Below, one piece after another: positions 1-7,043 of a DNA stretch of 13,676 nucleotides. Origin of the DNA: CALHVX01 sp038757945 (GTDB lineage: Bacteria > Pseudomonadota > Gammaproteobacteria > Pseudomonadales > Azotimanducaceae); the NCBI GenBank assembly GCA_038757945.1, contig JBCDGJ010000134.1, positions 1 to 13,676 on the forward strand, in the 5' to 3' direction. Position 1 is the first letter of the stretch. The number at the start of each line of letters is the position of its first letter. The translations under genes and the position numbers were made by a program. The notes beneath the pieces are model-generated. The model had not been told where the DNA came from. It searched no databases and saw only the letters and a list, made by a program, of their open reading frames with translations.

Positions 1-115
1 GCGGCGTTCCGCTCGAATCGGGTGCGCCCGGCGCAGCAGTCGCGCAGCCGGCTACCGCGATCAGCCACAGCGCACTGAGCGCGCGCCGCCAGGAAAACAG
101 TGTTGCTGCGACCAT
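1..115 (-). CDS. Predicted lipoprotein, 5' end only (runs off the left edge)
   Basis: Only the first 38 codons are visible, reading leftward from the ATG at 115. The product starts with a short n-region (MVAATLFSWRRA), a hydrophobic stretch and a lipobox-like VAGC, so it is probably exported and lipid-anchored at the Cys near residue 24. A good Shine-Dalgarno (GAGGA) lies 9 bases before the ATG, which supports this start. The rest of the protein is outside the window, so the function cannot be told. The gene is divergent from a thiamine-regulated receptor gene and could belong to the same uptake system, but nothing in the visible part shows that. Confidence 0.6.
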   Translation of the reverse strand, partial: MVAATLFSWRRALSALWLIAVAGCATAAPGAPDSSGTP

Positions 116-190
116 GAATCAGGGTCCTCGCGCCTTGTGGGTTGCGACCATTGTGAAAGCTGGCCCGGTCCAGCACCAGCGGCGCGCGCC

Positions 191-219
191 TTGTATTGCT
201 CCCTGGCGAAGCTGACAAT
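191..219 (+). promoter_or_regulatory. Possible promoter of the TPP-riboswitch transcript
   Basis: TTGTAT (191-196) and GACAAT (214-219) are spaced by 17 bp. A start near 226 would begin the RNA exactly at the riboswitch P1 stem. The -35 match is weak (3/6) and the -10 is 4/6. A perfect 7-bp inverted repeat, TGTATTG (192-198) and CAATACA (216-222), overlies the same stretch and could be an operator or chance. Confidence 0.3.
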
Positions 220-226
220 ACACCTT

Positions 227-328
227 GCCTAAGGGGTGGACTGTCCTGAGACACCGGTGAATGCGCCAGCGCGTTCCAATGGTGGACCCTTTGAACCTGA
301 TCCGGCTAACACCGGCGGAGGAATAGGC
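227..328 (+). promoter_or_regulatory. TPP (thiamine pyrophosphate) riboswitch aptamer
   Basis: The stretch carries the conserved THI-element core. AAGGGGT (231-237) pairs with ACCCTT (P2), the CTGAGA box is at 246-251, and the second half reads ACCCTTTGAACCTGATC (286-302) followed by a P5-like stem CCGG (302-305)/CCGG (312-315) and GCGGAGGAA. P1 is GCCTA (227-231) with TAGGC (324-328). P3 holds an enlarged variable arm (about 252-283). In this family, TPP binding normally represses thiamine synthesis or transport genes. Here the element lies 78 bp upstream of a TonB-dependent receptor, a known context for thiamine-regulated outer-membrane receptors. Confidence 0.93.
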
Positions 329-364
329 CAACGGCGACGCGCTTACGCGCGTTGGCGCGCTCTC

Positions 365-400
365 CAGGTTCCCCCCAGGCCCAATACGATCCGGGAACCT
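365..400 (+). promoter_or_regulatory. Riboswitch expression platform: SD-sequestering hairpin
   Basis: AGGTTCCC (366-373) and GGGAACCT (393-400) form a perfect 8-bp stem. The right arm contains GGGAA, the only Shine-Dalgarno-like sequence before the ATG at 406. The left arm plus its neighbours, CAGGTTC (365-371), is also complementary over 7 bp to GAACCTG (293-299) in the aptamer core. The two pairings are mutually exclusive. With TPP bound, the core would be occupied and the SD hairpin could form (off); without TPP, the core would hold the anti-SD arm (on). There is no U-tract, so the control looks translational rather than by termination. Confidence 0.55.
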
Positions 401-405
401 TGCAC

Positions 406-2505
406 ATGATGTCCAGCTCTTCGACTTCCACCTTCAGGAGCGCCCTCAGCAGCGCCCTCATCCTCCTCACCCTGAGCACCGTCACCGTGCCCGCCAGCGC
501 GGCAGCGCCTGACGCGCCGATCATCGAGGAGCTGATCGTACAGGGCGAATTCCGACGCCCCTCGCTCGGCAAGACCCCGGCGAGCGTCTCGGTGATCCAG
601 CCTGAAGACAGCCGCCAGACCCTCATCAATCACCTGGAAGAAGTCCTGAACTGGGTGCCGAACGTCAACCTGTCCAGCGGCGGGTCGCGGGCCCGCTTTA
701 TCCAGATCCGCGGCATTGGCGAACGGGGCCAGTTTGCCGAGCCGCTGAACAGCTCTGTCGGGCTGCTGGTGGATGGCGTCGACTTGAGCGGGATCGGTAC
801 CGTCGCCGGTCTCTTCGACACCGCCCAGGTCGAAGTGCTGCGCGGCCCGCAGGGCACCCTGCACGGGGCGAACGCCCTGGCCGGACTGATCAACATCGCG
901 ACCAATGATCCGGAAGACACGATGCGCGCCCGGGTGCAGGCGGACCTCGGCAACTTCGATGCTCGCGGTATCGGCGCCATGGTGACCGGGCCTGTAGGCG
1001 AGCATACGGCCTTTCGCCTCGCGGGCCGTCTGTACCAGGACGATGGTTTTCTGGACAACCGGTTCCTGGACGAAGAAGACACCAATCGGCGCGATGAGCT
1101 GACGCTGCGCGGCAAGCTCAGCTTCGCGCCCACAGACACCTTCGGCAGTACGCTGGCCATCGGCCATCTGGACTTCGACAACGGCTACGACGCCTTTTCC
1201 CTGGACAACGATCGCAACACACGCTCCGATGAGCCGGGCCAGGATCGCCAGGAAACGACTTATGCCAGTCTTATCAGCACCTGGCAGGCGAGTGAGCACT
1301 TCTCCGTGCAGAACACCATCGGCTGGGCGACCTCCGACAGCGACTACAGCTACGATGAAGACTGGACCTTCACCGGGTTCGATCCCATCGGCTACACGTC
1401 CACCGATCGCTACGAACGGGAGCGTGACACAGTGAACGTCGACCTGCGTCTGGTTTCCGATACCCGGCTCCTCAATGACCGGGTGGACTGGGTCGCGGGG
1501 CTGTACGTGCTGCAGCAGGACGTCGACCTGACCCGCACCTACACCTTCCTGCCCGGACCGTTCAGCAGCCGTTTCGAGATCGACCGGGTCGCGATCTACG
1601 GCGAAGCCACCACGCATCTAAGCGAGCGGACCCGCGTGACCACCGGCCTGCGCTTCGAACAGCACGAGTCCACCTACCGTGACAGCGAGGGCGTCCGGTT
1701 CACACCCGAAGACGACCTGGTCGGCGGGCGGCTGCTCGTCGAGCACGACTTAAACCCGCAGACCTTGCTCTACCTGGCGCTGACCCGCGGGTACCGCGCC
1801 GGTGGTTTCAATACCAGCGGTACCCTCGATGCCGACCTGCGCGAGTTTGATCCGGAGTATCTTTGGAACTACGAGCTGGGGCTCAAGGGTCGCTGGCTGA
1901 ACGATCGGCTCAACGTGCGCGCCGCGCTGTTTCTCATGGACCGCCGCGACATGCAGGTCGCCACTTCCTTGACGCGCGTCCGCGCCGATAACAGCGCCGA
2001 GTTCATCGACTTCATCGGCAACGCCGCGGAAGGACGTAATGCCGGCCTCGAGATCGAAGCAGCCTGGTACGTGACCGACCAGCTGCGACTATTCGGCAGC
2101 CTGGGACTGCTCGATACGGAGCTCGAGAACTACACGAACGGCAACGGCGAAGATCTGGATGGGCGCGATCAGGCGCAGGCGCCAGGCTACAACTTCTTCG
2201 TCGGCGCGGAATACAGCTTCCTCTCCGACTGGTTCGCGCGGGTGGAGTTGGAGGGGAAAGACAGCTATTTCCTCTCCGACAGCCATGAGGAACGGGCACC
2301 GAGCTATGAGCTCATCAACGCCAGCGTCGGCTATGAGAACGAGCGCTGGGCCGTGCGCCTGTGGGCGCGCAACCTGACGGATGAGGACTATGTGGTGCGG
2401 GGCTTCTTTTTCGGCAACGATCCGCGCGACTTCTACACAGCACGCGGCTTCAATCAGCTGGGCGAGCCGCGCCGCGTCGGGCTGACGGCGAACGTCTTCT
2501 TCTAA
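406..2505 (+). CDS. TonB-dependent outer-membrane receptor, TPP-riboswitch controlled (probable thiamine receptor)
   Basis: This 699-residue protein has a signal peptide (n-region with an Arg, hydrophobic 14-31, cleavage near ASA at 31-33) and a TonB-box-like segment, IEELIVQG, at 40-47. An N-terminal plug domain follows (about 55-170; QIRGIGERG, VEVLRGPQGTLHG, NALAGLINIAT), then a 22-strand-type beta-barrel ending in the terminal Phe of ...TANVFF that outer-membrane proteins usually carry. It would import a scarce solute into the periplasm with TonB/ExbBD energy. The family alone does not give the substrate. The upstream TPP riboswitch argues for thiamine, its phosphates or a precursor. The frame is open from 352, but an upstream start would lie in structured leader RNA and ahead of the signal peptide. 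ATG 406 or 409 is the better start. No transporter partner is visible in this window. Confidence 0.9.
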   Translation: MMSSSSTSTFRSALSSALILLTLSTVTVPASAAAPDAPIIEELIVQGEFRRPSLGKTPASVSVIQPEDSRQTLINHLEEVLNWVPNVNLSSGGSRARFIQIRGIGERGQFAEPLNSSVGLLVDGVDLSGIGTVAGLFDTAQVEVLRGPQGTLHGANALAGLINIATNDPEDTMRARVQADLGNFDARGIGAMVTGPVGEHTAFRLAGRLYQDDGFLDNRFLDEEDTNRRDELTLRGKLSFAPTDTFGSTLAIGHLDFDNGYDAFSLDNDRNTRSDEPGQDRQETTYASLISTWQASEHFSVQNTIGWATSDSDYSYDEDWTFTGFDPIGYTSTDRYERERDTVNVDLRLVSDTRLLNDRVDWVAGLYVLQQDVDLTRTYTFLPGPFSSRFEIDRVAIYGEATTHLSERTRVTTGLRFEQHESTYRDSEGVRFTPEDDLVGGRLLVEHDLNPQTLLYLALTRGYRAGGFNTSGTLDADLREFDPEYLWNYELGLKGRWLNDRLNVRAALFLMDRRDMQVATSLTRVRADNSAEFIDFIGNAAEGRNAGLEIEAAWYVTDQLRLFGSLGLLDTELENYTNGNGEDLDGRDQAQAPGYNFFVGAEYSFLSDWFARVELEGKDSYFLSDSHEERAPSYELINASVGYENERWAVRLWARNLTDEDYVVRGFFFGNDPRDFYTARGFNQLGEPRRVGLTANVFF

Positions 2506-2530
2506 CTACGGTGCAGCGAGCTCGCGCTCG

Positions 2531-2559
2531 TTCAGAACTGAGCCGGCACTGGCTATACT
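2531..2559 (+). promoter_or_regulatory. Probable sigma-70 promoter of the PNPOx-like gene
   Basis: TTCAGA (2531-2536) and TATACT (2554-2559) are spaced by 17 bp (4/6 and 5/6 matches to consensus). Transcription would start near 2566, giving a short leader that includes the SD sequence GAGGG at 2573-2577. The gene therefore seems to be transcribed separately from the receptor upstream. Confidence 0.5.
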
Positions 2560-2584
2560 GGCGGCCCGATCAGAGGGTTGCCAG

Positions 2585-3133
2585 ATGGCCAGACTCGACG
2601 CGCTCCGCGATGCCCATGGCGGCATCCACCCCCTCGCCGAAAAGAAGGTTAAGGACCACCTCGAACCCTGGGTTCGAAAGTTCATCGAGCGGTCCCCCTT
2701 CGCGATTCTCTCGAGCAGCAACAGCCGTGGCGATTGCGACGCCTCCCCAAAGGGCGGCAAGCCGGGCTGGGTGAAGGTCGTCGATGATCGCACGCTGCTG
2801 ATTCCGGACATCGGCGGCAATCGCCTGTTCCAGAGCTACGAGAACTTTGAAAGCAACGCCAAGGCAGGACTGCTGTTTCTGATTCCCGGCTCAGACATCA
2901 CCGCCCGGGTGAACGGTCGCATCGAAGTGCTTGAGCGCGATGCGCTGGAGGCCCGCGGCGTGCAGCCGGAGCTGCTGATGACCGACGACAACGCCGTGCT
3001 GGTTCAGGGACTGCTGCTGCACATCGACGAAGCGTACTTCCACTGCCCACGGTCGATGCAGTTCGCCGGGCTGTGGGACACGGCCGAAATCGAGCGCAAC
3101 AGCGCGCTGTCACTCACGGACCTGGTGGGCTGA
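2585..3133 (+). CDS. Pyridoxamine 5'-phosphate oxidase-like flavoprotein (MSMEG_1061-type)
   Basis: This is a soluble 182-residue protein with no signal peptide. It looks like the PNPOx-fold FMN proteins annotated as 'pyridoxamine 5'-phosphate oxidase family'. Landmarks are FAILSSSNSRGDCDASPKGG at 39-58 (typical split-barrel strand and phosphate-binding loop), TLLIPDIGGNRLFQSYENF at 70-88, and the family-like C-terminal YFHCPRSMQ at 151-159. Such proteins bind FMN (or F420 in actinobacteria) and reduce small molecules; the true substrate is usually unknown. Length and motifs do not suggest PdxH or the heme-degrading HutZ/HugZ. The ATG has a good SD (GAGGG) about 7 bases upstream. Its last 20 bp overlap the convergent VOC gene tail to tail. 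Confidence 0.85.
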   Translation: MARLDALRDAHGGIHPLAEKKVKDHLEPWVRKFIERSPFAILSSSNSRGDCDASPKGGKPGWVKVVDDRTLLIPDIGGNRLFQSYENFESNAKAGLLFLIPGSDITARVNGRIEVLERDALEARGVQPELLMTDDNAVLVQGLLLHIDEAYFHCPRSMQFAGLWDTAEIERNSALSLTDLVG

Positions 3134-3875
3134 CGGCCTCGAACGGACCGGCTGCGTCCAGCAACTGTGGCGGCGCGCCGTCCCGGCCGCCCCAGAACCC
3201 GGCGTAGCCGGCGCTCAGCGGCTCCGCAACGTTGAGCGCCTGGGCGCCAGCGCGGTGCTGCAACTCCAACAGGGTGTAAGGACGCCGGTAGAGCCAGCTG
3301 CGGTTCTCAATCGCCGACAGATCGGCCCTGGGCGGCCGATCCTTCGTCCAGGCGTAAAAGTAGAGCGTGAAGTCGTGGGCGGGAACGCTCTGCGTGCACA
3401 GGGCCGTCATTCCTAAGGCCAGACACCGCTCCTGTGCGCGCTCGATGTTCGCCGTGCGCAACGTGAGCAGATTCAGATGCGCGCCTCCCCCAAAGCGCGT
3501 CTGGTCAACATCGCGAGGCACTCGCGCTGGGCCGGCAAAGGCATGATCGATCACCTCGACCGTGAATCCTTCCGGATCCTTGAAGTGGGCAAGATAGCCC
3601 ACGTCCAGAAACTGCGCAGGGCCATCCACCGCAATGCCATCGCGCGCGAGCTGCCGACAGGCGAGCTCGATATCGGGCACGGCCAACGCGATTTTCCAGT
3701 AGCGGTCCTTCGAAGACGAGGCGTAGGGGGCCTGCGCTTTGGTGAACTGCAGAGCCGCCTCAGTTGCGCCATAGCCTACGCGATGGTCATCGAAGCCCCG
3801 CATGCCGAGCACATGGGTATAGAAGCGACGCTGCCGCGACGGGTCCAGACAGCGCAGCAGGATGGTTTCAATCAC
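3114..3875 (-). CDS. Two-domain VOC (glyoxalase/bleomycin-resistance fold) protein
   Basis: The protein has 253 residues and two tandem VOC modules. Module one spans about 1-112 (ETILLRCLDPSRQRRFYTHVLGM at the start, KDPEGFTVEVID at 99-110 with Glu107 as a possible metal ligand). Module two spans about 131-235 (AHLNLLTLRTANIERAQERCLALGM, then DFTLYFYAW and the run from Asn191 to His207 ending LLELQH). The second module resembles glyoxalase I, where the Glu of LELxH binds metal. The fold is used by glyoxalases, extradiol dioxygenases and resistance proteins, so the reaction is undetermined. It is the last gene of the heme operon, 34 bp after the preceding stop. I chose GTG 3875 because a G-rich SD (GGGG, 3889-3886) lies 10 bases upstream; GTG 3884 is the alternative. 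Confidence 0.8.
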   Translation of the reverse strand: MIETILLRCLDPSRQRRFYTHVLGMRGFDDHRVGYGATEAALQFTKAQAPYASSSKDRYWKIALAVPDIELACRQLARDGIAVDGPAQFLDVGYLAHFKDPEGFTVEVIDHAFAGPARVPRDVDQTRFGGGAHLNLLTLRTANIERAQERCLALGMTALCTQSVPAHDFTLYFYAWTKDRPPRADLSAIENRSWLYRRPYTLLELQHRAGAQALNVAEPLSAGYAGFWGGRDGAPPQLLDAAGPFEAVSPPGP

Positions 3876-3909
3876 GCTGAGCACACCCCAAAACGGGAGA
3901 GCACCCAGC

Positions 3910-4350
3910 CTAGGCCGGCAACGCGCTCAGATACAGAGCGTCGTTGGCCGGGAACGTCTCCGTTGCCGCCGTCAGTCCCGGTTCTGACCGCGCAGGCGCC
4001 AGCAGCAGCACGAGACCGCGCTCCGCCAGGCTGCGCACCGTGGATTCCGTTCGCTCCGGCGCCAGCACTGCGAGTGGGTAGCGCAGCGAAAGCTCCAGCT
4101 GTAGCTGCTCGACGCTGATGGCCTGGCCAGGCGTTTTGTAGACCCGATCGAGAATCGTTGCCGCCAGCGGATCCGTCAGCGGCGTTGCGCTGAGGCGCTC
4201 GTTGACCGCATTCGGCAGAGCATCACTGTGTCCGGAACAGGTCGCATAGCTGCGCCAGCTCAGCTTTGCCAGGCGACGATGGGTACAGCCACAACCCGCC
4301 TTGCGCTGACAGCGCGAACGTTCCCGGGCGATCAGCGCACCGCGGATCAT
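3910..4350 (-). CDS. Small Cys/His-rich protein with a Fur-like winged helix, coupled to hmuV
   Basis: I do not recognise this 146-residue protein as a named family. Its start overlaps the hmuV stop as ATGA, so translation is probably coupled. Residues 1-45 are basic and rich in possible metal or heme ligands (C14, C20, C22, H24, C38, H41). Residues 61-117 read like a winged helix: helix ATILDRVYKTPG, helix SVEQLQLELSLRYP, recognition-like helix ERTESTVRSLAERGLV. This order and spacing resemble the N-terminal DNA-binding domain of Fur. The Fur metal-binding dimerisation domain is absent; only about 29 residues follow. It could be a local regulator, a heme/iron sensor or an accessory factor for the transporter. 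There is no signal peptide, so a cytosolic role is likely. Confidence 0.7.
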   Translation of the reverse strand: MIRGALIARERSRCQRKAGCGCTHRRLAKLSWRSYATCSGHSDALPNAVNERLSATPLTDPLAATILDRVYKTPGQAISVEQLQLELSLRYPLAVLAPERTESTVRSLAERGLVLLLAPARSEPGLTAATETFPANDALYLSALPA

Positions 4351-5111
4351 GCATGCACCGCCAGGCGACCCAGGCCGCTGTGGTACTCGACGGTCAGCGG
4401 CAGGCCGTAGGTTTCCGTCAACAGAGCATCATCAAGCACCGTCTCCGGTGTGCCTTCCGCGCGCACTTCCCCGTCCGCCAGCAACACCACCCGATCCGCG
4501 TAGCGCGCCGCCAGGTTCAGATCGTGCAGGACCACCAGTACACCGATGCCCTGGGCTGCCAGCGCCTGCACCTGTTTCAGCAGCACCTGTTCGTGAGCCA
4601 GATCCAGGCTCGCCGTCGGCTCATCGAGCAGCAGGTACTGCGACTTTGAGCGGTCGCCGCCGTGCAGCTGCAATACAGCACGCGCAAAGTGGGCGCGCTG
4701 CTGCTCGCCTCCGGATAGCGTGTTGAAGGTCCTGGGCAGAAGCCCACTGAGCTGTGAGCGATGCGCCAGCTGGCGCACCTCGCGATCTCGCGCCACCAGG
4801 TCGTCGCCGATCCAGCCCATGTTGAGGATCTCCTCGACGGTGAAATCAAAGACGATGGGATTCGCCTGCATCATGACCGCGCGGCGCCGGGCCAGCTTTG
4901 CCGTGCCGTGCCGGCGCAGGCCATCCTGATCCAGCAGCACGGTCCCCTTGGTAGGATCGAGATCCCCAGCGAGCACCCGCAGCAGCGTGGACTTACCAGC
5001 GCCGTTGGGCCCAATGAGCACCGTGACCTGCCCGGGCGGGACCGTCAGGTCCACGCCGGCGAGCAGAGCGCGCTGCCCACGAGTCACGGTGATCGAGCGA
5101 GCGCAGAGCAT
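4347..5111 (-). CDS. hmuV: Heme ABC transporter ATP-binding protein HmuV
   Basis: This 254-residue ATPase drives heme import through HmuU. All core motifs are present: Walker A GPNGAGKST at 34-42, Q-loop Gln82, signature LSGGE at 132-136, Walker B YLLLDE at 159-164 and H-loop His196. Length and sequence (LARRRAVMMQANPIVFDFTVEEI...) fit the HmuV/BhuV subgroup of iron-chelate ATPases. The open frame extends upstream to 5567, but that part lies inside hmuU and reads as Gly/Arg-rich non-protein. ATG 5111 overlaps the hmuU stop by one base (TGATG), which fixes the start and suggests translational coupling. Assignment to heme rather than siderophore rests on the adjacent HmuT-like binding protein and heme receptor. 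Confidence 0.93.
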   Translation of the reverse strand: MLCARSITVTRGQRALLAGVDLTVPPGQVTVLIGPNGAGKSTLLRVLAGDLDPTKGTVLLDQDGLRRHGTAKLARRRAVMMQANPIVFDFTVEEILNMGWIGDDLVARDREVRQLAHRSQLSGLLPRTFNTLSGGEQQRAHFARAVLQLHGGDRSKSQYLLLDEPTASLDLAHEQVLLKQVQALAAQGIGVLVVLHDLNLAARYADRVVLLADGEVRAEGTPETVLDDALLTETYGLPLTVEYHSGLGRLAVHA

Positions 5112-6139
5112 CAGGCGGGCCGCATCCGCGCGATTAGCCACAGGAAAAACGGGGCGCCCAGGGCGCTGGTGACCAGACTGACGGGCAGCTCCGCAGGAAC
5201 AATGACCGTGCGCGCCACCAGGTCCGCGCAGATCATCAGGCTGGCGCCCAGAAGCGCAGCACCAGGGACGAGCAACCGATGGCCGGCGCCGAGCATCAGT
5301 CGCACCAGGTGGGGCACCACCAGTCCGACGAACCCAATGATGCCTGACAGCGCGACGGCCGCACCGACAGCAATCGCCGCGCCAAAGACCACAAAGCGCT
5401 TGAGCCGTTGCACTTCGACGCCAAGATGCTGCGCCTGGACTTCGCCAAGCTGCAACAGATCCAGTGAGCGCGCCTGCCGAGACAGCCACGCCACCCCGAG
5501 TGCCATCAGCACCAGCGCTGGCACCACCAGCGGCCACTGCGCCCGGCCAAAGCTGCCCATCATCCAAAAAACAAGTGTACGAAGCTGGCGATCATCGCTT
5601 AAGAACTGAAAGAACCCGATGCCCACGGTACACAGCGCGTTGATGGCAATACCGACCAGCAATATCGTGACAATACTGAACTGGCCATAGCGCTGGGAAA
5701 ACGCGAACAAGCCCAGCGTGACCGCCAGCGCACCGCTGACCGCCGCCAAAGGGATGGCATAAGGCACGAGCGCCGCCGGCATGGCCGCCGCTTCGCCCAG
5801 CACGATCATGGCCACGGCACCAAGCGCTGCACCACTGGATACGCCGATCAGCGTCGGGTCAGCGAGCGGGTTGCGAAACAGCCCCTGCAGCGCTGCGCCG
5901 GCAATGCCGAGCACCGCGCCCACCGCCCCAGCGAGCACCACGCGGGGGCTGCGGATCTCGAGGAACACCGTATGCTCGAGCTCCGAAGCGGTGCCGGTCA
6001 GAATCGCCAGCGGCGAGAGCGGGATCGCTCCGATCGCAAAGCCTGCAACAATACTCGCAGCCAGCAGGATCAGTAGCGCCGATAGGCCACTCAGCAGCCG
6101 CCGCGCAGCCGCGTCGGAACTCAAGACCGCTTCACTCAC
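5111..6139 (-). CDS. hmuU: Heme ABC transporter permease HmuU (FecCD family)
   Basis: This 342-residue inner-membrane permease has about ten hydrophobic segments and would form the homodimeric heme channel. Family landmarks are EIRSPRVVLAGAVGAVLGIAG near 61-81, LQGLFRNPLADPTLIGVSSG near 84-103, the cytoplasmic coupling region near GEVQAQHLGVEV (about 233-244), SGIIGFVGLVVPHLVR near 266-281 and the C-terminal LVTSALGAPFFLWLI. The length is normal for FecCD permeases. Its ATG overlaps the hmuT stop by 4 bp (ATGA), and its stop shares a base with the hmuV start. Confidence 0.94.
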   Translation of the reverse strand: MSEAVLSSDAAARRLLSGLSALLILLAASIVAGFAIGAIPLSPLAILTGTASELEHTVFLEIRSPRVVLAGAVGAVLGIAGAALQGLFRNPLADPTLIGVSSGAALGAVAMIVLGEAAAMPAALVPYAIPLAAVSGALAVTLGLFAFSQRYGQFSIVTILLVGIAINALCTVGIGFFQFLSDDRQLRTLVFWMMGSFGRAQWPLVVPALVLMALGVAWLSRQARSLDLLQLGEVQAQHLGVEVQRLKRFVVFGAAIAVGAAVALSGIIGFVGLVVPHLVRLMLGAGHRLLVPGAALLGASLMICADLVARTVIVPAELPVSLVTSALGAPFFLWLIARMRPA

Positions 6140-7041
6140 TGAGCCGCAGGCTCACTTGGCCCGGCGTCATCGGGCAGAGTGCCCGTCCGCTGAGCCAACT
6201 CCGTCGCCGCGCCAATGGTCCGTGGCCCGAAGCCCAGCATGCGCATGCCGTCCATGGCGATCACCCGGCGTGTCTTCGCCACGGGCGTCAAACGCAGGGC
6301 CGGATGGTCCAGCAGCGCATCCACACCGCCCGCCTGTTCCACACCGCGCGCAGGCACGACCAACACGTCGGGACCGGCGCTTGCCATGGCTTCGAGAGAA
6401 ACCGGTTTCCAGCCCGAGAGGTCTTCGAACACATTCGTAAGGCCAGCCATCGCCAGCAGCCCATTGCCCGAGGTGTCGCCACCCGCTGCGACGGGTGTGC
6501 CTTCCCGCAGTCCGAGCAAAAGCGCAACCTTGAGCGAAGAATCCGGCTGGACCTGTTTCAAGGCTGCTGCTTCAGCCTGCAGCGCTAGCGTTGCTTGCGC
6601 TACCTGCTCGTCGCGCAGACGCAGCAAGGACGCCACACAATTGACCTTGTCGATCACGCCCTGAGCCGTGAATGTCTCGGGGAATTTCAGAACGTCGACC
6701 TTGGTGCGCTGCAGCTGTTCCACAACCTCTGGCGGGCCCATGTCGTGCTCGCCGAGCACCAGCGTCGGATCTACCGACAGCACACCCTCGGCAGACAGGG
6801 CGCGAACGTACCCGATCGAGGGCAACGCCAGGGCCGCCTCCGGGTAGTTCGAGGTTCGATCCGCAGCCACCAATCGGGCGTCCTCACCCAGTAGATAGAT
6901 CACTTCAGTGATCGATCCGCCGGCGACGGCGATGCGACTGGCATCGATGTCTGCGCCGTCAGGGCAGACCCTGTCCTGCGCCAGAGCCAATGCGCCGGAT
7001 AACCACAGGACACCAGCCAATGCCACGCGCCACCCGGCCAA
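6136..7041 (-). CDS. hmuT: Periplasmic heme-binding protein HmuT
   Basis: This 301-residue substrate-binding protein of the helical-backbone (BtuF/HmuT) class would take heme from the receptor and dock on HmuU. It has an N-terminal signal (MAGWRVALAGVLWLSGALALA, cleavage near 21). Further HmuT-like segments are IAVAGGSITEVIYLLGEDARLVAADRTSNYP at 37-67, IGYVRALSAEGVLSVDP from 76 and GMRMLGFGPRTIGAATELA near the C-terminus. Tyr78 in the GYVR segment sits where heme-binding homologues (PhuT/ShuT) place their iron-ligating Tyr. I place the start at TTG 7041, 2 bases after the receptor stop: it gives a compact signal peptide with an Arg, whereas the upstream open frame lies within the receptor gene. 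GTG 7026 is an alternative but leaves a signal without a positive n-region. Confidence 0.9.
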   Translation of the reverse strand: MAGWRVALAGVLWLSGALALAQDRVCPDGADIDASRIAVAGGSITEVIYLLGEDARLVAADRTSNYPEAALALPSIGYVRALSAEGVLSVDPTLVLGEHDMGPPEVVEQLQRTKVDVLKFPETFTAQGVIDKVNCVASLLRLRDEQVAQATLALQAEAAALKQVQPDSSLKVALLLGLREGTPVAAGGDTSGNGLLAMAGLTNVFEDLSGWKPVSLEAMASAGPDVLVVPARGVEQAGGVDALLDHPALRLTPVAKTRRVIAMDGMRMLGFGPRTIGAATELAQRTGTLPDDAGPSEPAAQ

Positions 7042-7043
7042 GG

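Noticed and set aside
352..405. Upstream extension of the first receptor to a TTG at 352
   Set aside because: It would translate the riboswitch expression platform and put 18 extra residues before a complete signal peptide.
343..1617. A 424-codon open frame on the minus strand opposite the first TonB receptor
   Set aside because: It is antisense to a well-supported receptor and reads as Val/Ala/Gly/Arg-rich with no domain. Long shadow frames are usual in GC-rich genes.
2517..2530. Small hairpin CGAGC/GCTCG after the first receptor as a terminator
   Set aside because: It has only a 5-bp stem, no T-tract, and abuts the -35 of the next promoter.
2585..3133. HutZ/HugZ-type heme-degrading enzyme
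   Set aside because: It shares the split-barrel fold, but the motifs (SPKGG, GGNRLFQSYENF, FHCPRSMQ) are those of the MSMEG_1061-type flavoproteins, and the gene has its own promoter with no Fur box.
4761..5609. Plus-strand open frame opposite hmuV/hmuU
   Set aside because: It is antisense to clearly conserved transporter genes, with Arg/Ser/Thr/Pro-rich composition and no motif.
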